Positions 52,593-60,772 of a DNA stretch of 64,000 bases are shown in pieces. The notes under the pieces are model-generated. The model ran no database searches, had not been told where the DNA came from, and was given only the letters and a program-made list of their open reading frames with translations. Numbering within the stretch: position 1 is the stretch's first letter; each line of letters starts with the position of its first letter. Made by a program: the position numbers and the translations under genes. The DNA comes from Palsa-504 sp963818225 (GTDB lineage Bacteria; Actinomycetota; Actinomycetes; Streptosporangiales; Streptosporangiaceae). The DNA lies in NCBI GenBank assembly GCA_963818225.1, contig CAWFRO010000013.1:248001-312000 (forward strand), given 5' to 3'.

Positions 52593-53750
52593 TTACCACA
52601 GGCCGAGCAGGGAGCCGAGGGTACGGGCGGCGGGGCCGCCCTCGTCCTCGGCGATCCGCAGCGCGGCCGGCACATCAAGATCACGGGCGAGCGCGGCCCT
52701 TACGGCAGCCACCGCAGCGTCCGCGCGTCCGGCGACGCTGCGGCCTGGCCGGCCCGCGGCGGCGGCGAGGCGTTCCAGCCGTGCCGCGGCCGCCTCCAGC
52801 CCGGCGTGATCGTAATCCCAGTCCTGCGCCCATCGCCGGTCCAGGATCAGCAGCCGGATGACCCCGGCGGGATACTGCGCGAGCAGTTCGCTGACCAGCA
52901 CCAGGTTGCCCGTGGACTTGGCCATCTTCGCCCCGGACACGTGGACGACGCCGGCGTTCAGCTGGGCCCGGGCGAACGGCGTAACTCCGGTGAACGCCTC
53001 GGCCATGGCCGTTTGGTAGGCATGGTGCGGAAACCGCAGGTCACCGCCGCCGGCCTGGATGTCGACCGCCGGGCCGAACGCGTGCAGGGCCATCGCCGCG
53101 CACTCGGCGTGCCAGCCGGGCCGACCGGGGCCCCACGGGCTCTCCCAGGCCGGTTTCCGGTCGCGGGCCGCCTGCCACACAACGACGTCGAACGGGTCCT
53201 CCTTGCGCGGGTCGTCGGGGTGATCCCCGTACTCGGCGGCCAGGCCACGCGCGGCCGCCGGGTCGGCGACCGCCCGGCGAGCGACCTCGGCCCCGCGGAA
53301 GTACACCTGCCCGTCCCGCTGGTAGGCCGCGCCCCGTTCCAGCAATCCCGCGGTCAGCGAGATGACCTGCCCGATGTAGGCGTGTGCCCGCGGCTCCAGG
53401 GCCGGTCGCGCCACGCCGAGTGCGGCCATGTCCCGCTCGAAATAAAACTGCTCGATGGCGGCGAACTCGTCGTAAGGAGAGCCCGCGCGGGTGGCGGCGG
53501 CCAGCAGGACGTCATCCACGTCGGTGACGTTGCGGCACACGATGACCTCGGTGCCGCCCGCGTGCAGTACCCGGCACAGGGCGTCGGCCCAGACGAACGC
53601 CGCCGCGTGGCCCAGATGCGTCACGTCATAGGGCGTGATGCCGCACACATACACCCTGGCCCGGCCGACCAGCGGGAGCATGGTCCCGCCGAGCGTCAGC
53701 ACCGGCCACCGCCCGGTGGCCTGCATCTGTTCGGCCAGCAAATCACTCAT
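52593..53750 (-). CDS. CysS/MshC-family cysteine ligase
   Basis: A 385-residue class I synthetase-like enzyme. It has the HIGH-type motif in GITPYDVTHLGHAAAF (near residue 40), zinc-region PGWHAECAAMALHAFG with FPHHAYQTAMAEAF, and the KMSKS-type AKMAKSTGNLVLVSEL. The GITPYDxTHLGHA wording is characteristic of MshC, which joins cysteine to GlcN-inositol in mycothiol synthesis, rather than of CysS. No other mycothiol genes are nearby, so it may be a paralogue with another amine acceptor. AGGGAG lies before the ATG at 53750. Confidence 0.8.
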   Translation of the reverse strand: MSDLLAEQMQATGRWPVLTLGGTMLPLVGRARVYVCGITPYDVTHLGHAAAFVWADALCRVLHAGGTEVIVCRNVTDVDDVLLAAATRAGSPYDEFAAIEQFYFERDMAALGVARPALEPRAHAYIGQVISLTAGLLERGAAYQRDGQVYFRGAEVARRAVADPAAARGLAAEYGDHPDDPRKEDPFDVVVWQAARDRKPAWESPWGPGRPGWHAECAAMALHAFGPAVDIQAGGGDLRFPHHAYQTAMAEAFTGVTPFARAQLNAGVVHVSGAKMAKSTGNLVLVSELLAQYPAGVIRLLILDRRWAQDWDYDHAGLEAAAARLERLAAAAGRPGRSVAGRADAAVAAVRAALARDLDVPAALRIAEDEGGPAARTLGSLLGLW

Positions 53751-53918
53751 CGGCAAGCTCCCTGCGCAGATGTTTCCTCGGCGGCACTGCCCACCTCCAA
53801 GTGAGGCTACGCCGGGCGCGTCCGTGATGCCCCGGCCGATCGTCGGCCGCACCTTATTCTGAATACGCAGAGAAATCATATGGTGACTTAGCGGCACATG
53901 TTATGTCACACTGAGCGT

Positions 53919-54119
53919 ATGAACGATAACATAGCGCTAACCGGCTGGCGGAAGTCCTCGCTGAGCTTCAGCAACCAGAACTGCGTGGAGGTGGGTTCCC
54001 GTCCTGGCGTGATCGGGGTACGGGACACCAAGGACAAGAACGGCCCCGTCCTCACCTTCCCGGCCGCGGCGTGGCGTGACTTCGGCACGAGGATCAAAGC
54101 CGCGACCCAAGCTCCGTGA
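53919..54119 (+). CDS. DUF397 protein
   Basis: A 66-residue protein with the DUF397 signature: LTGWRKSSLSFSNQNCVEVG, then VIGVRDTKDKNGPVLTFPAA and a closing WRDFGTRIK. In actinomycetes DUF397 proteins usually lie beside and interact with an XRE regulator in a toxin-like pair, but none is adjacent here. It is divergent from the MshC-like gene. The internal ATG at 53919 is preferred by alignment to the family. Confidence 0.8.
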   Translation: MNDNIALTGWRKSSLSFSNQNCVEVGSRPGVIGVRDTKDKNGPVLTFPAAAWRDFGTRIKAATQAP

Positions 54120-54232
54120 TCATCCCGGACGGGCGGCGACCAAGCCACGGTGGCGGGCGCCCGGGCCAGGACCGGCTCGCCCGGCATTGAAGGCGCGGAC
54201 TCGCCACGTCCCCGAGGGTTCGATCGCCCGGA

Positions 54233-54724
54233 TCACGAATGCGTTTCCGCGGAAACGCGCCGCGCAATTGCGTCGAGCGTTTCCGCGGAAACGCTCTCAT
54301 CCCGCGATGACCGGGACAGCTGGGTGATGATCCGCTGCGCCTTGTCCGGCCCGTCAACCTCCCAGCGGGTGCGCCACTGGTCTGGTCCGGCGATGGTGAT
54401 CAGGCCGCGATAAGAATCCTCACGGCACGGGTGGTGCACCCATCGGCCGGGAATCCAGGGATGAAACGGCCGGCCGTCGGCGAAATACAGCCACCACCCC
54501 TCCCCGGCGCGCAGCAGGCGGTAGGACCGGGATACGGGCAGGCGGGATCCGTTCCACAGCAGGGTGCCCTGCTCGACCCACGCGATCTGACCGCGCTCGC
54601 TGCGCAGCGTGAGCTGGCCGTACACCGTCCCGGACCGTCCGGTGCGCCGGTCGGCTAGCCTTCGCGTCAGCCGCCAGTCCCCGAGCAGGGCCGTCGGGTC
54701 GATCGCCGCGTCGTTACCGGGCAT
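54233..54724 (-). CDS. DUF6314 family protein
   Basis: A 163-residue protein with the pattern of DUF6314: ALLGDWRLTRRLADRRTGRS, LLWNGSRLPVSRSYRLLR, WWLYFADGRPFHPWIPGRWV and CREDSYRGLITI. It is probably a calycin-like beta barrel; reaction unknown. The last ~20 residues (SAETLDAIARRVSAETHS) are encoded by the palindromic elements at 54241-54295, so the natural C-terminus has been replaced or extended by a repeat element. Confidence 0.75.
   Translation of the reverse strand: MPGNDAAIDPTALLGDWRLTRRLADRRTGRSGTVYGQLTLRSERGQIAWVEQGTLLWNGSRLPVSRSYRLLRAGEGWWLYFADGRPFHPWIPGRWVHHPCREDSYRGLITIAGPDQWRTRWEVDGPDKAQRIITQLSRSSRDESVSAETLDAIARRVSAETHS
54241..54295. repeat. two perfect TTTCCGCGGAAA palindromes (REP-like)
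   Basis: GCGTTTCCGCGGAAACGC at 54241-54258 and AGCGTTTCCGCGGAAACGCT at 54276-54295 are both perfectly self-complementary, with centres 36 bases apart. A shortened relative (ATTCCGCGGAAAC) occurs at 55932-55944. They form the 3' end of the DUF6314 gene. They resemble a dispersed palindromic repeat; they do not match the parS sequence GTTTCACGTGAAAC. Confidence 0.7.
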
Positions 54725-54755
54725 CGGAGGATGATCGCGACCTGCGCGGGCCGGG

Positions 54756-55763
54756 TTACGCGGGGACGGCCTGCATGGCTTCGGCCAGAAGCGTGACCGA
54801 CCGCAGCCGGTTCTCGATGGCCGGCGCTTGGTGGGCGACGATCACCTCGTCGGCCTCGGTATGCCGGATGAAGCCATCGAGATAGTCGCTCACCTGGGCC
54901 GGAGTGCCGACCGCGGTGTACGTGAGCATCTGATCCACGTGGGCGCCGACGCCAGCAGCCAGCAGCTGGTCGGCCTGCTCGTCGGTCAGGTGCTCCGTGT
55001 CCTGGCCCGGGCGCCCGCGCCGGTACAGGCTGATAGCCCGCGATCGCCGGATGCCCTGGAGCTGCTCCTGGGCGTCGCTGCCGGAGTCGGCGGCGATCAC
55101 GTTGACGCCCGCGATCGCGTACGGCCGTTCCAGCTGCCCGGACGGCCGGAACTCACGCCGGTAGAGGGCCAGGGCCTCTTCGAGCGCAGCCGGCGCGAAG
55201 TGCGAGGCGAACGCATAGGGCAGGCCGAGCGCGGCGGCCAGGCTCGCCCCGAACAACGACGAACCGAGGATGTACAGCGGAACGTGCGAGCCCTTGCCGG
55301 GGATGGCGTTCACCTCCGGCACCAGGGTGTTGCCGGTGAGATAGCCCTGCAGCTCCACGACGTCCTGCGGGAAGGTGTCGGCCGAGTTCGGGTCGCGGCG
55401 CAGCGCGTACATCGTGTTCTGATCCGAGCCTGGTGCCCGGCCCAGGCCGAGGTCGATCCGTCCCGGGTACAGAGCGGCCAGGGTGCCGAACTGCTCCGCG
55501 ATCAGCAGTGGCGCGTGGTTGGGCAGCATCACCCCGCCCGCGCCGAGCCGGATCGACCGGGTGTGCGCGCCGATGTGCGCGATCAGCACGCTGGTGGCAG
55601 AAGAGGCGATCCTGGGCATGTTGTGGTGCTCGGCGTACCAGACCCGCAGGTAGCCCAGCTCCTCGGCCCGCTGGGCCAGCGCCACACTGTTCGCGAAACT
55701 GTCCGTAGCACTCTGACCCCGCGAGATCGGCGCCAGGTCGAGAATCGACAACGGGATACGCAT
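54756..55763 (-). CDS. LLM-class (luciferase-like) flavin-dependent oxidoreductase
   Basis: A 335-residue TIM-barrel flavin or F420 enzyme of the MsnO8/luciferase-like group. It has the features RIPLSILDLAPISRGQSATD, GYLRVWYAEHHNMPRIASSA, GVMLPNHAPLLIAEQFGTLA and RIDLGLGRAPGSDQNTMYAL. Length is typical. GAGGAG lies 6 bases before ATG 55763 (a GTG is directly upstream). A 22-codon frame with its own ribosome binding site ends 18 bases before it, probably in the same transcript. Confidence 0.9.
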   Translation of the reverse strand: MRIPLSILDLAPISRGQSATDSFANSVALAQRAEELGYLRVWYAEHHNMPRIASSATSVLIAHIGAHTRSIRLGAGGVMLPNHAPLLIAEQFGTLAALYPGRIDLGLGRAPGSDQNTMYALRRDPNSADTFPQDVVELQGYLTGNTLVPEVNAIPGKGSHVPLYILGSSLFGASLAAALGLPYAFASHFAPAALEEALALYRREFRPSGQLERPYAIAGVNVIAADSGSDAQEQLQGIRRSRAISLYRRGRPGQDTEHLTDEQADQLLAAGVGAHVDQMLTYTAVGTPAQVSDYLDGFIRHTEADEVIVAHQAPAIENRLRSVTLLAEAMQAVPA

Positions 55764-55781
55764 CACTAACTCCTCGGTGTC

Positions 55782-55850
55782 CTAATAGTCCTGCCGCGGA
55801 ACCTGCTTACCGTCCGCGGCGGTCCCCGCGAAGTCCTGCGCCGTGGCCAT
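55782..55850 (-). CDS. 22-residue peptide upstream of the LLM oxidoreductase
   Basis: ATG at 55850 is preceded by GAGGAG at a spacing of 5-6 bases. The peptide begins MATAQDFAGTAADGKQVPRQ and ends in Asp-Tyr. It is hydrophilic with no TM. It lies in the right place to be a leader peptide or a RiPP-like precursor processed by the flavin enzyme, but the only direct support is the ribosome binding site and the spacing. Confidence 0.45.
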   Translation of the reverse strand: MATAQDFAGTAADGKQVPRQDY

Positions 55851-56036
55851 GACTGCTCCTCATCGTCGGGACAATGGGCTCAGTTGCACCCGCACCCTCA
55901 CCCGGCCAGAACACCCAGCCCCGGTCGATCGATTCCGCGGAAACGGGCGGCGGCAAGGTTCCCGCGGGGAGATCCGGCCCATGAGGTGACCGGGTGCGAG
56001 GTCCCGGCAGAACAACCCGGCACCCGGTAGACCTGC

Positions 56037-56070
56037 GCCGCCGGCCCTTTCCCGAGGTGTCTCCGGCGGC
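56037..56070. terminator. hairpin with conserved loop, copy 2
   Basis: Stem GCCGCCGG/CCGGCGGC with loop CCCTTTCCCGAGGTGTCT, one base different from the copy at 11196-11229. It lies about 60 bases beyond the 3' end of the decayed TetR gene, again in a terminator position. Confidence 0.55.
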
Positions 56071-56129
56071 TCAGCCATCATAACCGCCACCACCCCTGGC
56101 CTGGCCCTGGGCCATGAGGGATTTATCTC

Positions 56130-56746
56130 TACCGAACGGGCGGGGGTGTTTGTGCCTGGTTTGGTGTGGGCGGGGTGTGGCGGGGTGAGGAGTGGTTCGG
56201 TGTCGAAGATCTGCTGGAGGTGCTGCCAGGGTGGGCAGTGGTGTGGTGATGTGTGGCCAGAGCGCAGGAGCGAGGCGCGGGCGAGAGCAGGCGGGTGGGC
56301 CAGCGGGCTGGTGCGCGCGGTGGGCGGCGAGCTGGGCGAGGGCCTGTTCTGTTGGACAGGGGGTCAGCGGTGACCAGCGGATGTAGGAGGAGGTCTTGCG
56401 GACTGGCGAGCTGGTGCAGCCGGGCGCGGTGGCTGAGGGCGTAGGCGGCGATCTCGGTAGCGCCTGGCGCAGGACCTGGGGCTCGGGCAGGCGGCCGGGG
56501 CGGAGGTGATCGCGGCCGCGACCCGGGCGGCCATCTCGCGGGCGGGCTCGGTCAGCACGTGGTCATTGGTGGAGAAGTACCGGAAGAAGGTCCGGCGGCC
56601 GATCCCGGCCGCGTCGCGATATCGGCGACCGTCACGTGGCAGTACCCGCGGTCGGCGAACAACGCGAAAGCCGCGTCGACGGTCGCCGCGCGGTTGTCGA
56701 CGCGATTGCGTTCTCGCAGGTCCGCGGTGATGCACCGCCGCGACAC
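56130..56746 (-). pseudogene. TetR-family repressor, decayed copy
   Basis: Related throughout to the intact regulator at 28667. The start region (SVSRRCITADLRERNRVDNR) and helix-turn-helix (GYCHVTVADI) are in one frame. After VADI the frame changes (GRRTFFRYFSTNDHVLTEPA lies in the next), and the C-terminal half is spread over further frames with shortened segments. It is divergent from efflux copy D with the intact operator between them. It cannot make a working repressor as read. Confidence 0.8.
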
Positions 56747-56815
56747 TGACGTGGGCTGATGCTGGCTGGCGGCGGCGCGGAGCCCCGGGACCGGCTTGCC
56801 GGGGACGCGCCGCTG

Positions 56816-56832
56816 ATGGCACGATATGCCAT
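56816..56832. promoter_or_regulatory. TetR-type operator before efflux copy D
   Basis: Perfect ATGGCA-CGATA-TGCCAT followed by the conserved TGATGGCGCGTCATGTCAT, as before copy C. Both neighbouring genes that it would control are broken. Confidence 0.65.
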
Positions 56833-56904
56833 GATGGCGCGTCATGTCATATCCATGCGTCGTCACACGTTAGGCAGCGTGCTGCAGCCGGCCGAAAGGG
56901 AGCG

Positions 56905-58442
56905 ATGATCGACGAACCGCCTGCCAGGGCGCCCGGTGAAAACGTCTGGGCGGGCCGGCCTGCCGAGCCGGACGCGGACCACTGGCGGCCCAGCGAGGTC
57001 GCCGCGCTGGCGGCTGTCGCTACCGGCGGCTTGATGGTATCCATCACCCTGTCGATGCTGGTCCCCGTGCTACCGCTGATAGCGCGGGACATCGGCAGCT
57101 CGACGACCAGCACCGAGTGGCTGCTGACCTCGGCGTTGCTGGCCGCGGCCGTGGCCGTCCCGATCATGGGGCGGCTCGGCGACCTGTACGGCAAGCGGCT
57201 GATGCTGATGGTGTGCGCCGGTTTCCTCATCGCCGGCTCGCTCATCTGCGCCCTGAGCCACAGCCTGATCCCGCTGGTCATCGGGCGCAGCGTGATGGGG
57301 CTCTCGGTGGCCGCCGTTCCCCTGGGCATCAGCCTGATCACCGTGACCCTGCCCCCGCGCCGCGCGCTGTTCGGCGTGGCGCTGATCAGCGCGATGCTCG
57401 GCGTCGGCGGGGCGCTCGCCCTGCCGCTGGCCGGACTGGTCGGCGAGCACGCCAACTACCACCTGCTGTTCTGGATCTGCCTGGTCGGCGGCATCGTGTC
57501 GCTGCTGGGCAGCTGGCTGTTCCTCACCGAGCCGGCCCAGCGCGCAGCGGGCCGGTTCGATGTCCCCGGCGCGATCCTGCTCGCCCTGGGCTTGTTCTGC
57601 CTGCTGCTGCCGCTGAGCGAGGCGGCCGTGTGGGGCTGGGGCGCGCCGCGGACCATCGGGCTGCTGGCCGTGGCGGCCGTTCTGCTGGTCTCTTTCGTGC
57701 TGATCGAGCGCCGGAGAGCCTCGCCGCTGGTGGACATCGCGGCCAACGCCAAGCCGGCCTGCTGCGGACCAACATCGCCTCGCTGTGCGTCGGGTTCGCC
57801 CTGTTCGCCAGCTTCATCGGCACCGCCGCCTACGTGCAGGCCCCGGTCGCCTCCGGGTACGGCTTCGGCGCGTCCATCGTGGTCGGCGGCCTGTGCCTGC
57901 TGCCCAGCGGGCTCGGCATGCTGGCCCTGTCACCGGTCTCGGCGCAGATGACCCGGCGGTTCGGCCCCAAGATCACGCTGTGCACCGGTTCCCTGGTGGT
58001 GGCGGCCGGCTTCGTGATCCGCATCGTGCTGACTGGCCACCTGTGGGAGATCGTCCTCGGCACGACGGTGGCCGGCGCGGGCACCGGCATCGCCTATGCG
58101 GCCATGCCGGCCCTCATCGCGCTGGGCGCACCGCACTCCGAGCTCGCCGCCGCCAACGGCCTGAATACCCTGTCCCGTGCCTCCGGCAGCTCGCTGGCCA
58201 GCGCGGTCGGAGGGACCATCCTGGCCTCCTCGGTCGTCGTGGTCGGCGGCGTGGCCCTGCCGTCACTGACGGCCTACAGGCTGCTGTTCACCCTCTGCAC
58301 GGTGGCCGCGGTCCTCGGCGCGTGCATCGCCCTGGTCGTGCCCTACCCGTCCGGTTACTCCCCGTTGGGGAGCGAACCGGACGCAGCGCCGGAATGGCGC
58401 GCCAGCCAGCTCCGGGGAAACCCCGGCATGAATCAGCACTAA
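56905..58442 (+). pseudogene. MFS drug-efflux transporter, DHA2 type (paralogue D, one frameshift)
   Basis: The fourth copy of the efflux gene. Starts MIDEPPARAPGENVW. The frame is intact to about 57757, where NAKPA is followed by a shift. Copies B and C have GCCCTGCTGCGG at this point, whereas D has GCCTGCTGCGG, one C fewer. The remaining half (LRTNIASLCVGFALFASFIG onward, to ILVVPYPSGY-like IALVVPYPSGYSP) is perfect in the next frame to the stop at 58442. It could be a recent inactivation or a base-calling error in a C run. Confidence 0.85.
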
Positions 58443-60288
58443 TCCTCGTCTTCGATGAGCTGGGACACCGCTTCGATCAGGGCGAGATGAGTGAACGCCT
58501 GGGGGAAGTTCCCGAGATGCTCACCGGTGGTGGTGTCGATTTCTTCGGCGTACAGGTTGAGCGGGCCGGCGTAGGACAGGAGCTTCTTGCACAGGGCACG
58601 GGCCCGGTCGGTTTCACCGATCATGGCCAGGGCGCTGACCAGCCACCACGAGCAGATCGTGAAGGTTCCCTCCTTGCCGGCGAATCCGGTGTCGGTGCTG
58701 TCCACCTTGTAGCGCAGGACGAGGCCGTCCTCGGTCAGCTCGTCGGCGATGGCCAGCACGGTGGCCCTGATGCGGTCGTCGTCGGGCGGCAGGAACCCCA
58801 TGATGGGCAGCAGCAGCAGCGAGGCGTCGAGCTCGTCGTTTTCGTAGGCCTGGCGGAACCGGCCGCGTTCGTCAACGCCCTTGTCGAGGATTTCGGCCTT
58901 GATCTCGTCGGCGGCTTTCTGCCACCGGGTGGCGCGCCCGGAGTCGCCGCGTTCGTCGGGCCAGGTCGGCGCCGCGGTCGGCGGCCAGCCAGCACATCAC
59001 CGCCGATTCCGTGAAATGCTGCGGCTCGCCCCGGATTTCCCAGATGCCCTGGTCGACGTCACCGGCGTGCTTGATGGCGTCGTCGACGAAACCGGCCAGG
59101 CCTTCCCAGACCGGCGTAATGATCTGCTCGGCGCCCCGGTGCAGGTGAGAGTCCACGGCGTCGACCAGCATGCCCCACACGTCGTTCTGGTGCTGGTTCC
59201 ACGCGCCGTTGCCGATCCGGACCGGCTTGGAGTCGCGCCAGCCCGACAGGTGGTCGATCGTTTTCTCGGTGAGGTCGCGCTCACCGCCGATCCCGTACAT
59301 GATCTGGAGCTCGGCGAAGGGCTTCTTGATGTCCTTGCCCCGGACGGCGTCCAGGATGAAGGCGAAGTACTCCAGCGCCTCCCAGTCGTACCGAGCCGGT
59401 ACAGGGCGCGCAGGGTGAACCCGGTGTCCCTGATCCAGGTGTAGCGGTAGTCCCAGTTGCGGGCCCCACCCGGGGTTTCGGGCAAGCCGGTCGTCGACGC
59501 GGCCATGATCGCCCCGGTCGGCGCGTAACTCAGCCCCTTGAGGGTCAGCGCGCTGCGCTCCAGGTACGGGCGCCACGGGTGGTCCGGGAACGTCCCGGTG
59601 CTGAGCCAGTCCCGCCAGAAGCTGACCGTGGACGCCAGGTCCGCGTCCGCCTCCTGCTGGCAAGTCGGCGCCGGCCCCGCCCAGGTGAGGGAGATGAAGC
59701 CCGACTCACCCTCATGGAGGACGGACCGGACGTAGGCGCGGGCCGCGATCTCGCCGAGCTGGAAGCTGGAGTGCAGTCTGAGGGATACGTCCCCGTCGGG
59801 CTGGCGCACCACCATCGAGTGATAGCTGTCGGTGTCATAGCTCCAGGAGCTTGGCGCGGACCCGTAGTCGAACATCGGCAGGCAATCGCCGCGACGTCGA
59901 CCTTCCCCGAGATGCAGGTGGCCGTCCGAAGGATCGTGCCGACCCCGGCGCCGACCCTGGGGACTCGCTGGTAGCCAGCTCGCCGCCCCTCGTCGCTGAC
60001 CGGCCGGACGACGAACATGTCGTTGACCACCAGCCACCCCGTCGGGGTATGCCAGGTCGTCTCCAGCACCATCGTCCCCGGCACGTACCGGCGGTGGTCG
60101 GGCACGAGGGCGTTGGCCGGGCCGAACCGGAAGGTCCCGGCGTTGCGGTCCAGCAGCGCGCCGAACACGCTCGGCGAGTCCGGCCGGGGCAGGCTAAGCC
60201 ACTCGATAGAACCGTCCGGAGCCACCAGGCAGTTGTTCTCGCAATCCGACAAGAATGCGTAGTCTGCGATCGGCGGAAAGGTGCTCAT
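58439..60288 (-). pseudogene. GH15 glucoamylase/trehalase-like glycosidase, three frameshifts
   Basis: A glycoside hydrolase family 15 protein of about 616 codons, close to the family's usual length. The N-terminus is MSTFPPIADYAFLSDCENNC followed by LVAPDGSIEWLSLPRPDSPS. The catalytic-region hallmark GARNWDYRYTWIRDTGFTLR is in the middle, and the end is GEHLGNFPQAFTHLALIEAV. Breaks lie near 59885, 59391 (one T missing in GGTACGAC relative to the expected GGTTACGAC) and 58960. It hydrolyses alpha-glucans or trehalose. Actinobacterial relatives often lie beside zwf, as here. Given evenly spaced single-base breaks, sequencing error is quite possible. Confidence 0.8.
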
Positions 60289-60772
60289 AGCGCATGCTCC
60301 ATCCATCTGAGGAGTCCGGGCGATGAGAGAACCGCAGGATCTCCGGGAGCCGGCGCGTGTACGGCCCCGCCAACTCCGCATAATCACAGGTAAGCCTCGA
60401 AACAGGTGAGCTGTCATCACCCCATTCGGGTGAAGACCGAGGCCACCCCGGGCCCGGGCGCCATAGGCCCTCGGGACGGCCCGGATCGGCTGACCGCTTA
60501 CCGGTGAGGATTTGCTCGCGGCCGGCCGGATAGTCATCACGCCGAAGGCGTTTCCGCCGTAACTATTTGTCGCCGGGTTTTCGTTTTGGCAGCTTTTCGG
60601 GCCCTGGCCACTGCGTATTATTGGGATTAGCGTCGTTCTTCCCCGCGTGCATTTATTTATACACAGGTCGCGTGCCGGGGAGCCCGGCTGCGCGCGGCCA
60701 GCCGTCCCGGCCCAACCCGCCGGCCAGCCACTGATGTGGTCGACCTCGCCGGTGATTGCGCCGTGGCCCTGC
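60289..60772. other. 484-bp intergenic region
   Basis: No gene is supported. It contains the upstream region of the GH15 gene and the 3' flank of the PAP2 gene. A small inverted repeat (TCACCC-CATTC-GGGTGA near 60417-60433) and a T-rich stretch (60555-60665) are the only notable features. Confidence 0.35.

Noticed and set aside
54241..54295. parS centromere sites
   Set aside because: The actinobacterial parS is GTTTCACGTGAAAC; the central bases here are CCGCGG and no parAB genes are near.
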